Shown piece by piece: positions 56,680-64,000 of a stretch of 64,000 bases of DNA. Numbering within the stretch: the stretch's first letter is position 1; every line of letters begins with the position of its first letter. Position numbers and translations under genes: made by a program. The stretch comes from Mycolicibacterium frederiksbergense. Its GTDB lineage: Bacteria > Actinomycetota > Actinomycetes > Mycobacteriales > Mycobacteriaceae. The notes below the pieces were generated by a model. That model saw nothing but the letters and a program-made list of their open reading frames with translations. It was not told the origin of the DNA and did no database searches. The stretch lies in the NCBI RefSeq assembly GCF_029893345.1, contig NZ_JARXVE010000005.1:310001-374000 (forward strand), in the 5' to 3' direction.

Positions 56680-59352
56680 ATGAATTCTGCGCTGACCGTT
56701 CGTTACGACGGATCGACCCGTACCTTCGCCCCGGGCAGCGATGTCGTCATCGGACGCGATCTGCGTGCCGACGTCCGCATCGCCCATCCGCTGATCTCCA
56801 GGGCCCACCTGGTGCTGCGCTTCGATCAGGGACGCTGGGTCGCGATCGACAACGGCAGCCTCAACGGCATGTACGCCAACGGCCGCCGGGTCCCCTCGCT
56901 GGACATCCACGACGGCCAGTCCCTCAACATCGGCAACCCGGACGGCCCGCAGCTGACCTTCGAGGTCGGCCGCCACCAGGGATCCGTCGGCCGGACGCCG
57001 ACCGTGGCCGTGCCGGTCACGAACCGGCCCAGCGACAGCTGGCCCACCCAGGCACCGACCGCCGGACGTGCGCCATCGGGTCCGCGCCCCGGTTACCCGT
57101 CCGGCCCGCAGCCCCGCTACCCGTCGGCACCCGCCGGATATCCCGGCGGACCTCAGACCGGCTACCCGAACGGGCCGCATCCCGGCTACCCGAGCGGGCC
57201 GCAGACCGGATATCCCGGTGGCCCGCACAGCGGCCACCCCAGCGGACCGCAGTCCTACCAGTCCCAGCCGGTTCGCACCCCGAACCCGGCCCCGACCTCA
57301 TCGCAGGCGCCCACCACGATGGGCCCGGCCGCCGCGCACGGCAGCAGCGAGGCCGGCGGCAACATCGCGACCAGCATGCTCAAGATCCTGCGGCCCGGAC
57401 GCACCGCGCCGGCGCCGGCGGGTTCGGTGAAGATCGGCCGCGCCACCGACAACGACATCGTCATCCCCGACGTGCTGGCGTCACGGCACCACGCGACCTT
57501 GATCCCGCTGCCCGGCGGCACCGAGCTCCGCGACGAACGCAGCATCAACGGCACCTTCGTCAACGGTGCGCGGGTGGACACCGCCGTCCTGCACGACGGC
57601 GACGTGGTCACCATCGGCAACGTCGACCTGGTGTTCACCGGCGGCACCTTGGTGCGCCGCAGCGAGACCGAGGCCGACACCCGTACCGGCGGGCTCGAAG
57701 TCCGTGGCCTGACCTGGACCATCGAGGGCAACAAGACGCTGCTCGACAACATCGCCCTGGATGCCCGGCCCGGCACGCTCACCGCGGTGATCGGCCCGTC
57801 GGGTGCGGGCAAGTCGACATTCGCCAAACAGGTCGCCGGATACACCCATCCGACCAGCGGCACCGTCACCTTCGAGGGCCACGACGTCCACGCCGAATAC
57901 GCCTCGCTGCGGTCCCGGATCGGCATGGTCCCGCAGGACGACGTGGTGCACGGCCAGCTGACTGTCCGCCAGGCGCTGATGTACGCCGCCGAGCTGCGCC
58001 TGCCGCCGGACACCACCAAGGAAGACCGCGAGCAGGTCGTCATGCAGGTGCTCGAGGAACTCGAGATGACCAAGCATCTCGACACCCGGGTGGACAAGCT
58101 GTCCGGCGGACAGCGCAAGCGCGCCTCGGTCGCGCTGGAACTGCTGACCGGCCCGTCCCTGCTGATCCTCGACGAGCCCACCTCGGGCCTGGACCCGGCG
58201 CTGGACCGCCAGGTGATGACCATGCTGCGCCAGCTGGCCGACGCCGGCCGCGTGGTGCTGGTGGTCACACACTCGCTGACCTACCTGGACGTGTGCGATC
58301 AGGTGCTGCTGCTGGCCCCCGGCGGCAAGACCGCGTTCTGCGGGGCACCCGACCAGATCGGCCCGGAACTCGGCACCACCAACTGGGCCGACATCTTCAG
58401 CACCGTCGCGAGCGATCCGGCCGAGGCCAACCGGCGCTACCTGGCCCGCACCGGCCCGGCGCCCGCGGCCGCGGCGACGTCATCTGGACAGCCGGGGGAT
58501 CTGGGCGCACCGGCCAAGACCAGCCTGCTGCGCCAGTTCTCCACCATCGCGCGCAGACAGATGCGGCTGATCATCTCCGACCGCGGCTACTTCATCTTCC
58601 TGGCACTGCTGCCGTTCATCATGGGCGTGCTGTCGCTGTCGGTGCCGGGCACCGTCGGCTTCGGCGTACCCAACCCGATGGGCGACGCCCCCAATGAACC
58701 GGGCCAGATCCTGGTGCTGCTCAACGTCGGCGCGATCTTCATGGGAACCGCACTGACCATCCGTGACCTGATCGGCGAGCGCGCCATCTTCCGGCGCGAG
58801 CAAGCCGTTGGGTTGTCCACGACTGCCTACCTGCTCGCGAAGGTGTGCGTGTACTCGGTGTTCGCCATCGTGCAGTCTGCGATCGTCACGGCCATCACCA
58901 TCATGGGCAAGGGCTGGGGTGAAGGCGCGGTGGAGCACGGGGTGTTCATCCCCAACCGCTCACTGGAGCTGTTCGTCAGCATGGCCGCAACCACCGTCAC
59001 CGCGGCCATGGTGGGTCTGGCGCTGTCGGCCCTGGCCAAGTCCAACGAGCAGATCATGCCGCTGCTGGTGGTCGCGATCATGAGTCAGCTGGTGTTCTCC
59101 GGCGGCATGATCCCGGTGACCGGCCGGGTCGGCCTGGACCAGCTGTCCTGGATCACCCCGGCCCGCTGGGGTTTTGCCGCCTCGGCCTCGACAGTGGACC
59201 TGATCCGGTTGGTGCCCGGGCCGCTGACGCCCAAGGACGCGCACTGGGAGCACACCACCGGAACCTGGCTGTTCGACATGGCGATGCTGACCGCGCTGTC
59301 GGCGTTCTACGTCTGCTTCGTGCGCTGGAAGATCCGGCTCAAGGCCGGCTGA
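56680..59352 (+). CDS. FHA-FHA-ABC transporter (Rv1747-like half transporter)
   Basis: An 890-residue fusion. FHA domain 1 is at about 20-95 (VVIGRDLRADVRIAHPLISRAHLVL), followed by a Pro/Gly-rich linker of repeated GYPxGP units (about 125-195). FHA domain 2 is at about 245-320 (KIGRATDNDIVIPDVLASRHHATL, SINGTFVNG). The ABC ATPase has Walker A GPSGAGKST (372), signature LSGGQRKR (474) and LLILDEPTSGLDP, and a G-subfamily ABC-2 membrane domain with six helices ends the protein. In M. tuberculosis the homologue Rv1747 is regulated by Thr kinase PknF through the FHA domains and exports a lipid precursor. No kinase gene is nearby here. Confidence 0.93.
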   Translation: MNSALTVRYDGSTRTFAPGSDVVIGRDLRADVRIAHPLISRAHLVLRFDQGRWVAIDNGSLNGMYANGRRVPSLDIHDGQSLNIGNPDGPQLTFEVGRHQGSVGRTPTVAVPVTNRPSDSWPTQAPTAGRAPSGPRPGYPSGPQPRYPSAPAGYPGGPQTGYPNGPHPGYPSGPQTGYPGGPHSGHPSGPQSYQSQPVRTPNPAPTSSQAPTTMGPAAAHGSSEAGGNIATSMLKILRPGRTAPAPAGSVKIGRATDNDIVIPDVLASRHHATLIPLPGGTELRDERSINGTFVNGARVDTAVLHDGDVVTIGNVDLVFTGGTLVRRSETEADTRTGGLEVRGLTWTIEGNKTLLDNIALDARPGTLTAVIGPSGAGKSTFAKQVAGYTHPTSGTVTFEGHDVHAEYASLRSRIGMVPQDDVVHGQLTVRQALMYAAELRLPPDTTKEDREQVVMQVLEELEMTKHLDTRVDKLSGGQRKRASVALELLTGPSLLILDEPTSGLDPALDRQVMTMLRQLADAGRVVLVVTHSLTYLDVCDQVLLLAPGGKTAFCGAPDQIGPELGTTNWADIFSTVASDPAEANRRYLARTGPAPAAAATSSGQPGDLGAPAKTSLLRQFSTIARRQMRLIISDRGYFIFLALLPFIMGVLSLSVPGTVGFGVPNPMGDAPNEPGQILVLLNVGAIFMGTALTIRDLIGERAIFRREQAVGLSTTAYLLAKVCVYSVFAIVQSAIVTAITIMGKGWGEGAVEHGVFIPNRSLELFVSMAATTVTAAMVGLALSALAKSNEQIMPLLVVAIMSQLVFSGGMIPVTGRVGLDQLSWITPARWGFAASASTVDLIRLVPGPLTPKDAHWEHTTGTWLFDMAMLTALSAFYVCFVRWKIRLKAG

Positions 59353-59389
59353 GTTCTCTGCCGGTGGGGGTGACCCCTAGGCGTCCGAG

Positions 59390-59953
59390 CTAGCCGCCGT
59401 GGACGTCGAGCCCGTGGGCGGCCGTATAGGCCAGCGCCTGGGCGATGTCGACCTTCGCCCCGCGCAGTTTCGCGGTGGTCCAGAAGGTGGGTTCGGCGCG
59501 GGCGCCGCGCAGATCGGCTTCGTCGAATTTGGCGTCCTGCACTCGTGCCCCGGTCAGATCCGCCTGCCGCAGCACCGCCTTGCGCAGGTCCGCGCCGACC
59601 AGGCTGGCCTCGCGTAACCGGCAATCCGACAGATCGACGCTACGCAGATCGCAGCCGCCCAGCACGGCCAGGCTCAGATCCGATTCCACGATCTTGATCG
59701 GCCGCAGCCGGCATTCGGTGAACACCGAGCCCAACAGGCTGCAGTTGATGAACGTGCTGTGCCACAGCGTGGCCCGGCGGAACACACAATTGCGGAACGC
59801 CGAACCGGTGTGCTCCGACTCGGACATGTCCACACCGCTGAAATCGCATTCGGTGAACACCACGCGCTCGGTGCGCAGCCGGCTCAGATCTTCGTTACGA
59901 AAATCGTGACCGGTGAATTCTCGGTCCGCCCAGGCGGTTTCGGTAGCTGCCAC
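59390..59953 (-). CDS. mfpA: Pentapeptide-repeat protein MfpA
   Basis: A 187-residue right-handed quadrilateral beta-helix of repeated A(D/N)LxX units, for example FTECDFSGVDMSE, SLLGSVFTECRL, CDLRSVDLSDCRL, ASLVGADLRKAVL and RQADLTGARV. It mimics B-form DNA, binds gyrase and gives low-level fluoroquinolone resistance. Length matches Rv3361c (183 aa). The GTG start is 3 nt after the stop of the GTPase gene, its regulatory partner (MfpB). Last gene of the operon. Confidence 0.95.
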   Translation of the reverse strand: MAATETAWADREFTGHDFRNEDLSRLRTERVVFTECDFSGVDMSESEHTGSAFRNCVFRRATLWHSTFINCSLLGSVFTECRLRPIKIVESDLSLAVLGGCDLRSVDLSDCRLREASLVGADLRKAVLRQADLTGARVQDAKFDEADLRGARAEPTFWTTAKLRGAKVDIAQALAYTAAHGLDVHGG

Positions 59954-59956
59954 GCC

Positions 59957-60568
59957 TCAGCCGGGCAGTGCCGTGAGCGTACTGAGCGAATACTCGGTGA
60001 CCGCGATCAGCGCGGCCTTGGCCGAGTTGCGGTCACGGGCGTCGACCGCGACCACCGGGATGTGCTCCGGCAGCGCCAACGCCGCGCGTACCGCCTGAAC
60101 GGGATGCTTTGGCGCGTCATCGAACTCGTTCACCGCGACGATGAACGGCAGTTTGCGGGCCTCGAAGAAATCCACTGCGGCGAAGCTGTCCTGCAGTCGG
60201 CGCACATCGACCAGGATGATCGCGCCGATCGCGCCGCGCACCAGGTCGTCCCACATGAACCAAAACCGTCGCTGCCCGGGCGTACCGAACAGGTACAACA
60301 CCAGATCCTCGTCCAGCGTGATCCGGCCGAAATCCATCGCGACCGTGGTGGTGCGCTTGTCCGGGGTTCCGTCCAGCGGGTCGACACCCTCGGACACGTT
60401 GGTGACCAACGCTTCTGTGCGCAGCGGCATGATCTCGGAGACCGCACCCACGAATGTGGTCTTCCCTGCGCCGAATCCGCCAGAAATGACGATCTTCGTC
60501 GAGGTGGCCCCACGCCTGGGGGCGCCGCCGACAGAGGCCGAGCGAGGATCAGAGTGCTCGTAGGCCAC
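59957..60568 (-). CDS. Conservon small GTPase (MfpB/Rv3362c-like)
   Basis: A 203-residue Ras-like GTPase. P-loop GGFGAGKTT (about residues 30-38), Thr-rich switch region (KRTTTVAMDFG), LFGTPGQRRFWFMW (G3), and VAVNEFDD (G4-like, NxxD). It is the CvnD component of an actinobacterial conservon, thought to pair with the roadblock protein and, here, to modulate MfpA. The GTG start overlaps the DUF742 gene by 20 bp. Confidence 0.95.
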   Translation of the reverse strand: MAYEHSDPRSASVGGAPRRGATSTKIVISGGFGAGKTTFVGAVSEIMPLRTEALVTNVSEGVDPLDGTPDKRTTTVAMDFGRITLDEDLVLYLFGTPGQRRFWFMWDDLVRGAIGAIILVDVRRLQDSFAAVDFFEARKLPFIVAVNEFDDAPKHPVQAVRAALALPEHIPVVAVDARDRNSAKAALIAVTEYSLSTLTALPG

Positions 60569-60920
60569 GCAGGGTCCTTCCTATCAATTCGCGGCGCTCG
60601 TCGTAGGTCGCCGAATCTTCGAGGGTGGATTGCACCCGTAGATAACCCTGCGTCACCAAGTCCCCGATCAGCACGCGCGCCACGCCGAGCGGGAGAGATA
60701 AATGTGCGGCAATCTCGGCAACCGATGGGCTGCCGGTGCACAACTCTACGATCTGTCCGCGCACATCGCGCCCCGGCCAGCGTGGCGGGCGCGTCGTGTC
60801 GAGTGTCTGCACCGGCGCTTCCAGCGGAATGTGGATGCGCGAGTCGGTGCGGCCGGCCGTCAGCGTGTACGGCCGCACCAGGCTCGGTCGATCGGTGGGT
60901 TCCGGTTCGTCCACAGGCAA
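60549..60920 (-). CDS. DUF742 conservon protein (Rv3363c-like)
   Basis: A 123-residue protein with LVRPYTLTAGRT near the N-terminus and a winged-helix-like C-terminal part (SVAEIAAHLSLPLGVARVLIGDLVTQGYL). It is the CvnC component. The start may be TTG 60920 or GTG 60914. It lies 32 bp after the roadblock gene and overlaps the GTPase gene. Its molecular role is unknown. Confidence 0.92.
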   Translation of the reverse strand: MPVDEPEPTDRPSLVRPYTLTAGRTDSRIHIPLEAPVQTLDTTRPPRWPGRDVRGQIVELCTGSPSVAEIAAHLSLPLGVARVLIGDLVTQGYLRVQSTLEDSATYDERRELIGRTLRGLRAL

Positions 60921-60952
60921 CTCGCGATGGCAGAAGGGGTCAGGGGGCAGGG

Positions 60953-61360
60953 TCAGGACGGTTGAGGCGTACGACGCGACGACTGGACCACCGCGCCGAC
61001 GCGTTCGACCAGGATGGCCATCTCGTAGCCGACCTGACCGATATCGCAGGACGGAGTGGTCAGGGTGGCCAGGTTGGAGCCGTCACCAACTCGCATCAGC
61101 AGCAGGTAACCGTTCTCCATCTCGACCACCGACTGCATCACATGGCCGCCGTTGAACAGCTGGGCGGCGCCGGTGGCCAGGCTGGCCAGGCCGGAGGCCA
61201 CCGCGGCGAGCTGATCGGCACGCTCGACCGGCATGTGCTCGCTGGCGGCCATCAGCAGCCCATCGGCCGACACCAGCACCGCGTGGGACACCCCGGACAC
61301 CTCGCGGGCGAACTTGGACACCAACCAGTCCAGGGAGTCGCGCTGCGTCGAACGGGTCAT
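60953..61360 (-). CDS. Roadblock/LC7-domain conservon protein (Rv3364c-like)
   Basis: A 135-residue roadblock/LC7 protein. LDWLVSKFAREVSGVSHAVLVSADGLLMAAS and the central VASGLASLATGAAQLFNGG are family hallmarks. CvnB-type roadblock proteins act as GTPase-activating or effector partners of the CvnD GTPase. The ATG overlaps the stop of the kinase gene (ATGA). Confidence 0.94.
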   Translation of the reverse strand: MTRSTQRDSLDWLVSKFAREVSGVSHAVLVSADGLLMAASEHMPVERADQLAAVASGLASLATGAAQLFNGGHVMQSVVEMENGYLLLMRVGDGSNLATLTTPSCDIGQVGYEMAILVERVGAVVQSSRRTPQPS

Positions 61361-64000
61361 TCGCTATCGGTTCCTCTGGTCTCTCGGGCACGCGAACGTC
61401 CGGCGTGCACGCCGCCGAAAAGGTTGCTGGTGCTCGCACGGACAGCCTCAGGATCGCGCGGTTGGAACGCCGCGAACGTGCCGCTGTCAGTTTCGTCCGA
61501 TGCTACCGGCCCCGCGCCGTCGCCATTGCGGAGTGCGCTGCCGTTGCGGTGACGGCCATTGATCTCGCCGGGAACCCCGGCAGCTTCGGCCACCCCACCC
61601 GGCACCAATCGGGCACCCGGGGTACGCATCGGCAGGCCGTCCGCGGTGTGCTGCTCCACCGGCGCATCCTGCGCCGCGGCGGCCACCGACCAGCCCTTCT
61701 CCCACACCGTCTTCCAGTCCAGGTCCGCACTGTGCGCGTGGGTGGTCGGATCGATGGAGAACTCCGACAGCATCGACTGGTAGATCGAGTCGCCGTCGGC
61801 CGGGGCGTTCCCGGCCGGCTGGGGCTCGGCAGTTGTCTCAGATTCGGCGGATCCGGGCTGCGCCGGTTCGTCGTGGGCCGGCACCTGGACACCATTCACA
61901 TGCGCACCATTGCGACCATTGGCACCGCTGGCACCGTTGAGTCCATTGGGGCCGTTGACGCCGTTGCTGGCGGCCTGTGCGCGGGAGGCGAAGAACGACG
62001 AGGTATTGGTGGGTATCGGGCCAGTTGCCGGACGATCCGGCTGCGCTGCGGCCGCTTCGTCCGCCTCGCCCCCGGCCACCTCGGCGGCAGCTTCGGTGGG
62101 CACGGGCCACTGCTGCGGCCACTCCCCGGCCGGCGGCGCCTCGACGGGTTCCTCGGCGGCCTGCTGGAGTTGCGGGACGAGTGTCCCCGGCAGCTCGGAG
62201 ATCCCGCTGGCCCCGGGATTGCGCAGTGGCAACAGGCCGAACGGCACCTCGGCGCCGTTGCGATGCGGCTCGGATTGTCCGATAGCCGCCGCCGCGTCAC
62301 CGGGCTCGGCATCCAACGACAGCACCGCGGTGATGCCGGCGTGCGCATCGATGGGTGCACCGTAGGGATAGTCGCCGACCGGGACGCCCGCATCCGAGCC
62401 GTCGCGGGCCAGCAGCTCAGCCGGGACGTACACCCCGGCCGTGGTGCCCGAGCTCGGTTCGTCGGCGACGGTGGCGCGCAGCCGCACCACCAGACCATGC
62501 TGAGTGGCCAGGCGCCCGACCACGAACAGACCCATGTGCCGAGCGGTGTACGGGTTGACCTCACCACCGGACTGCAGACGGGTGTTGGCGACCCGCAGAT
62601 CGGCATCGGTCATGCCCAGGCCGACGTCGCTCACCTCGATCACCAACGCGCCGTTGGCCGCGTGCACGGCCGACACCCGCACCTGCGAGATGGGTGGCGA
62701 GTAGCGCAGCGCGTTGTCCAGCAGCTCGGCCAGCATGTGGATCAGGTCGCCGGCGGCCGAGCCGGCGATCTCCGCGTCGGCCACCGACGCGGTGACGACG
62801 CGGGTGTACTCCTCGACCTCCGAGGCGGCGGCGTTGATCACGGTCGCCACCGGCACCGGGCGGTTGTGCTCCCGGGCCAGCTTGGACCCGGACAACACCA
62901 ACAGGTTCGCCCCGTTCCGCCGCATGCGGGCGGCCAGGTGGTCGAGCCGGAACAGGCTCTCCAGGCGCTCCGGATCGTCCTCGTTGCGCTCCAGCTGATC
63001 GATGAGCGACAACTGCTGGTCCACCAGGGAGCGGCTGCGCCGCGACAGCGTCTCGAACATGTCGGAGACCTGCAGCTGCAGCTGGGCCTGTTCCCCGGCG
63101 AGGAACACCGCCTGCTCGTGCAGTTCGTCGACGGCGTGCGCGACCTGACCGATCTCCTCGGTGGTCTGCACCGGAATCGGGGTGACCGGAACCAACTCGC
63201 CGCCGGCCCGGACCCGTTCGATCTCCTTGGCCAGGTCCTCGTGGGCCACCTTGAGCGCGCTGTCTCGCAGGGTCCGCAGTGGGCGCACCAACGATCGGGC
63301 CACCAACAACACGATGACCAGGGCGCTGATAAAGGCCACCGCGACCAGGAGCGCGTCCCGGATGGAGTCGTTGCGGGCATCGGCGGCCTGAGCCTCGACC
63401 GCGGCCGGGATGGCCGACGTGGTGTCGACGATGATCTGCTCGGCGATCGTGTTGGTGGTCTGCAGTGAGGCCAGCATGTCCGGATTACCGACGAGCGGGA
63501 TGCCCGGATTGGACATCATCGCCATCCGCTTGACCATCTCGGCGCGAAGTGTGGCCGCCCCCTCGGAGCCACCGCCCAGCACCTTGGTCAGCGCCGCGAC
63601 CGTCGACGGCTCGGTACCGGCCATCGTGATCATCGAGGTACGCAGCAACGCTTCCGGCTCGTCGCCGCCGGCGGTGACCAGCATCTGCTGGATTGCCATC
63701 TGCCCGCGGGCGCCGACCGCCCGGGCCAGCGCCTCGACCTGGGCCTGAACCGACTGCTGGTTGCTGTGCACCGAACCGGTGATGGCAGCTTCCCCGGTGA
63801 GCAGCAGCGGGCCGTAGTCGAGGATGCGCTGGCGCAGGTCGACCGAATCCGACACCACCCCGTCGACCAGTTCCTGCCCCTTGCCGAGCAGGCTGTTCAC
63901 CGCCTGGTTGACGTCTTCGGCCACCTCGGTGGATTGCATCCGTTGCTGCAGATCGGATTTGCGAGAGCTGAACGTGGACACCGCGGCTTGCCCGTCGCCA
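61357..64000 (-). CDS. Conservon sensor histidine kinase with nitrate-sensor-type domain (Rv3365c-like), 5' end outside window
   Basis: The open frame continues to the right edge, so the N-terminus with the first membrane helix is missing. The visible part has a helical NIT-like extracytoplasmic sensor (SLLGKGQELVDGVVSDSVDLRQRILDYG; ...ALTKVLGGG), a membrane helix ALLVAVAFISALVIVLLV, a HAMP region, the phosphoacceptor-like FRLDHLAARMRRNGANLLVLSG, and a HATPase domain (LAELLDNALRYSPP N-box; VSDVGLGM G1; NPYTARHMGLFVV). A long Pro/Ala/Asn-rich C-terminal tail follows, containing NGxNG repeats. First visible gene of the conservon operon. Confidence 0.92.
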   Translation of the reverse strand, partial: GDGQAAVSTFSSRKSDLQQRMQSTEVAEDVNQAVNSLLGKGQELVDGVVSDSVDLRQRILDYGPLLLTGEAAITGSVHSNQQSVQAQVEALARAVGARGQMAIQQMLVTAGGDEPEALLRTSMITMAGTEPSTVAALTKVLGGGSEGAATLRAEMVKRMAMMSNPGIPLVGNPDMLASLQTTNTIAEQIIVDTTSAIPAAVEAQAADARNDSIRDALLVAVAFISALVIVLLVARSLVRPLRTLRDSALKVAHEDLAKEIERVRAGGELVPVTPIPVQTTEEIGQVAHAVDELHEQAVFLAGEQAQLQLQVSDMFETLSRRSRSLVDQQLSLIDQLERNEDDPERLESLFRLDHLAARMRRNGANLLVLSGSKLAREHNRPVPVATVINAAASEVEEYTRVVTASVADAEIAGSAAGDLIHMLAELLDNALRYSPPISQVRVSAVHAANGALVIEVSDVGLGMTDADLRVANTRLQSGGEVNPYTARHMGLFVVGRLATQHGLVVRLRATVADEPSSGTTAGVYVPAELLARDGSDAGVPVGDYPYGAPIDAHAGITAVLSLDAEPGDAAAAIGQSEPHRNGAEVPFGLLPLRNPGASGISELPGTLVPQLQQAAEEPVEAPPAGEWPQQWPVPTEAAAEVAGGEADEAAAAQPDRPATGPIPTNTSSFFASRAQAASNGVNGPNGLNGASGANGRNGAHVNGVQVPAHDEPAQPGSAESETTAEPQPAGNAPADGDSIYQSMLSEFSIDPTTHAHSADLDWKTVWEKGWSVAAAAQDAPVEQHTADGLPMRTPGARLVPGGVAEAAGVPGEINGRHRNGSALRNGDGAGPVASDETDSGTFAAFQPRDPEAVRASTSNLFGGVHAGRSRARETRGTDSE

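Noticed and set aside
57060..57260. Repeated GYPxGP coding units considered as a CRISPR or VNTR array
   Set aside because: The repeats are in frame, short and imperfect, and form the Pro/Gly-rich linker between two FHA domains.
59362..59378. GGGG-TGA-CCCC mini-hairpin after the FHA-ABC gene as terminator
   Set aside because: Only four base pairs; too weak to call although its position between convergent genes is suitable.
61890..61965. Near-repeated ACCATT/CCGTTG units considered as a DNA repeat element
   Set aside because: They encode an Asn-Gly-rich low-complexity tail (NGxNG) of the kinase and need no other explanation.
61405..63468. Long plus-strand frame opposite the conservon kinase
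   Set aside because: The kinase reading with HAMP and HATPase motifs is decisive; the other is a shadow.

Overview
The window comes from a high-GC actinobacterium, almost certainly a fast-growing mycobacterium (Mycolicibacterium type). Gene content and order follow the M. tuberculosis Rv3309c-Rv3365c block (upp, add-deoA-cdd, sdhCDAB, sigJ, the Rv3329-like aminotransferase, dacB1, Rv3335c, trpS, metC-metX-Rv3342, folD-Rv3355c, Rv3359, mfpA and its conservon). Lineage-specific genes are inserted between these blocks. The SAM-IV riboswitch, GjpA-type porin, intrinsic-type erm gene and many leaderless-looking starts (TANNNT exactly 6-8 nt before ATG/GTG) fit the same assignment. No tRNA, rRNA, CRISPR array or intact insertion sequence was seen.

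Layout. 1-8.4 kb: uracil phosphoribosyltransferase (cut by the edge), an ESX-type helical protein with an NlpC/P60 hydrolase, an Rv3311-like acidic protein, a membrane-anchored beta-propeller, an alpha/beta hydrolase, and the nucleoside-salvage genes add, deoA and cdd. 8.4-12.1 kb: the succinate dehydrogenase operon, with an IdeR-like iron box between cdd and sdhC. 12.1-13.1 kb: a DUF559 (Vsr-like nuclease) gene lying between two related long palindromes. 13.1-15.7 kb: a carboxymuconolactone decarboxylase-like gene with a textbook ECF41 promoter, a steroid-reductase-like membrane protein, and the ECF41 sigma factor SigJ. 15.7-27.1 kb: a polyamine/amine uptake and oxidation island (cupin, two FAD amine oxidases, a four-gene Pot-type ABC transporter, an XRE-cupin regulator, an aminoaldehyde dehydrogenase, an Lrp regulator and a class III aminotransferase). 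27.1-33 kb: two related MarR regulators, a GjpA C-terminal fragment, a strictosidine-synthase-like propeller, an AraC regulator and an intact gjpA.

33-41 kb: dacB1, a nitronate monooxygenase-like gene, a guanidine-III riboswitch with its SMR guanidinium exporter, a YihY protein, trpS, a divergent MarR/TIGR03086 pair, an MNT gene next to a broken hepT, xthA and a hydrolase. 41-47.2 kb: monomeric NADP-isocitrate dehydrogenase, then a methionine operon (SAM-IV riboswitch, tiny MCMCP leader ORF, metC-metX-methyltransferase). 47.2-51.4 kb: a flavin monooxygenase with a TetR regulator (tandem 17-bp repeats upstream), a Phd-zeta toxin-antitoxin pair, and an erm gene preceded by a leader peptide and mutually exclusive hairpins. 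51.4-64 kb: DUF3017-folD, an old-yellow-enzyme family protein with a C-terminal cysteine cluster, two beta-propeller proteins, an FHA-FHA-ABC transporter, and the mfpA conservon (kinase, roadblock, DUF742, GTPase, pentapeptide protein), which runs off the right edge.

How the parts work together: local regulatory devices sit next to their targets. These are ECF41 sigma with a CMD gene, SAM-IV and a Met/Cys leader with Met synthesis, guanidine-III with Gdx, an erm attenuator, toxin-antitoxin operators overlapping the start codon, and an XRE-cupin regulator with Pot genes. Family names are from recognition of the sequences; no database search was possible.
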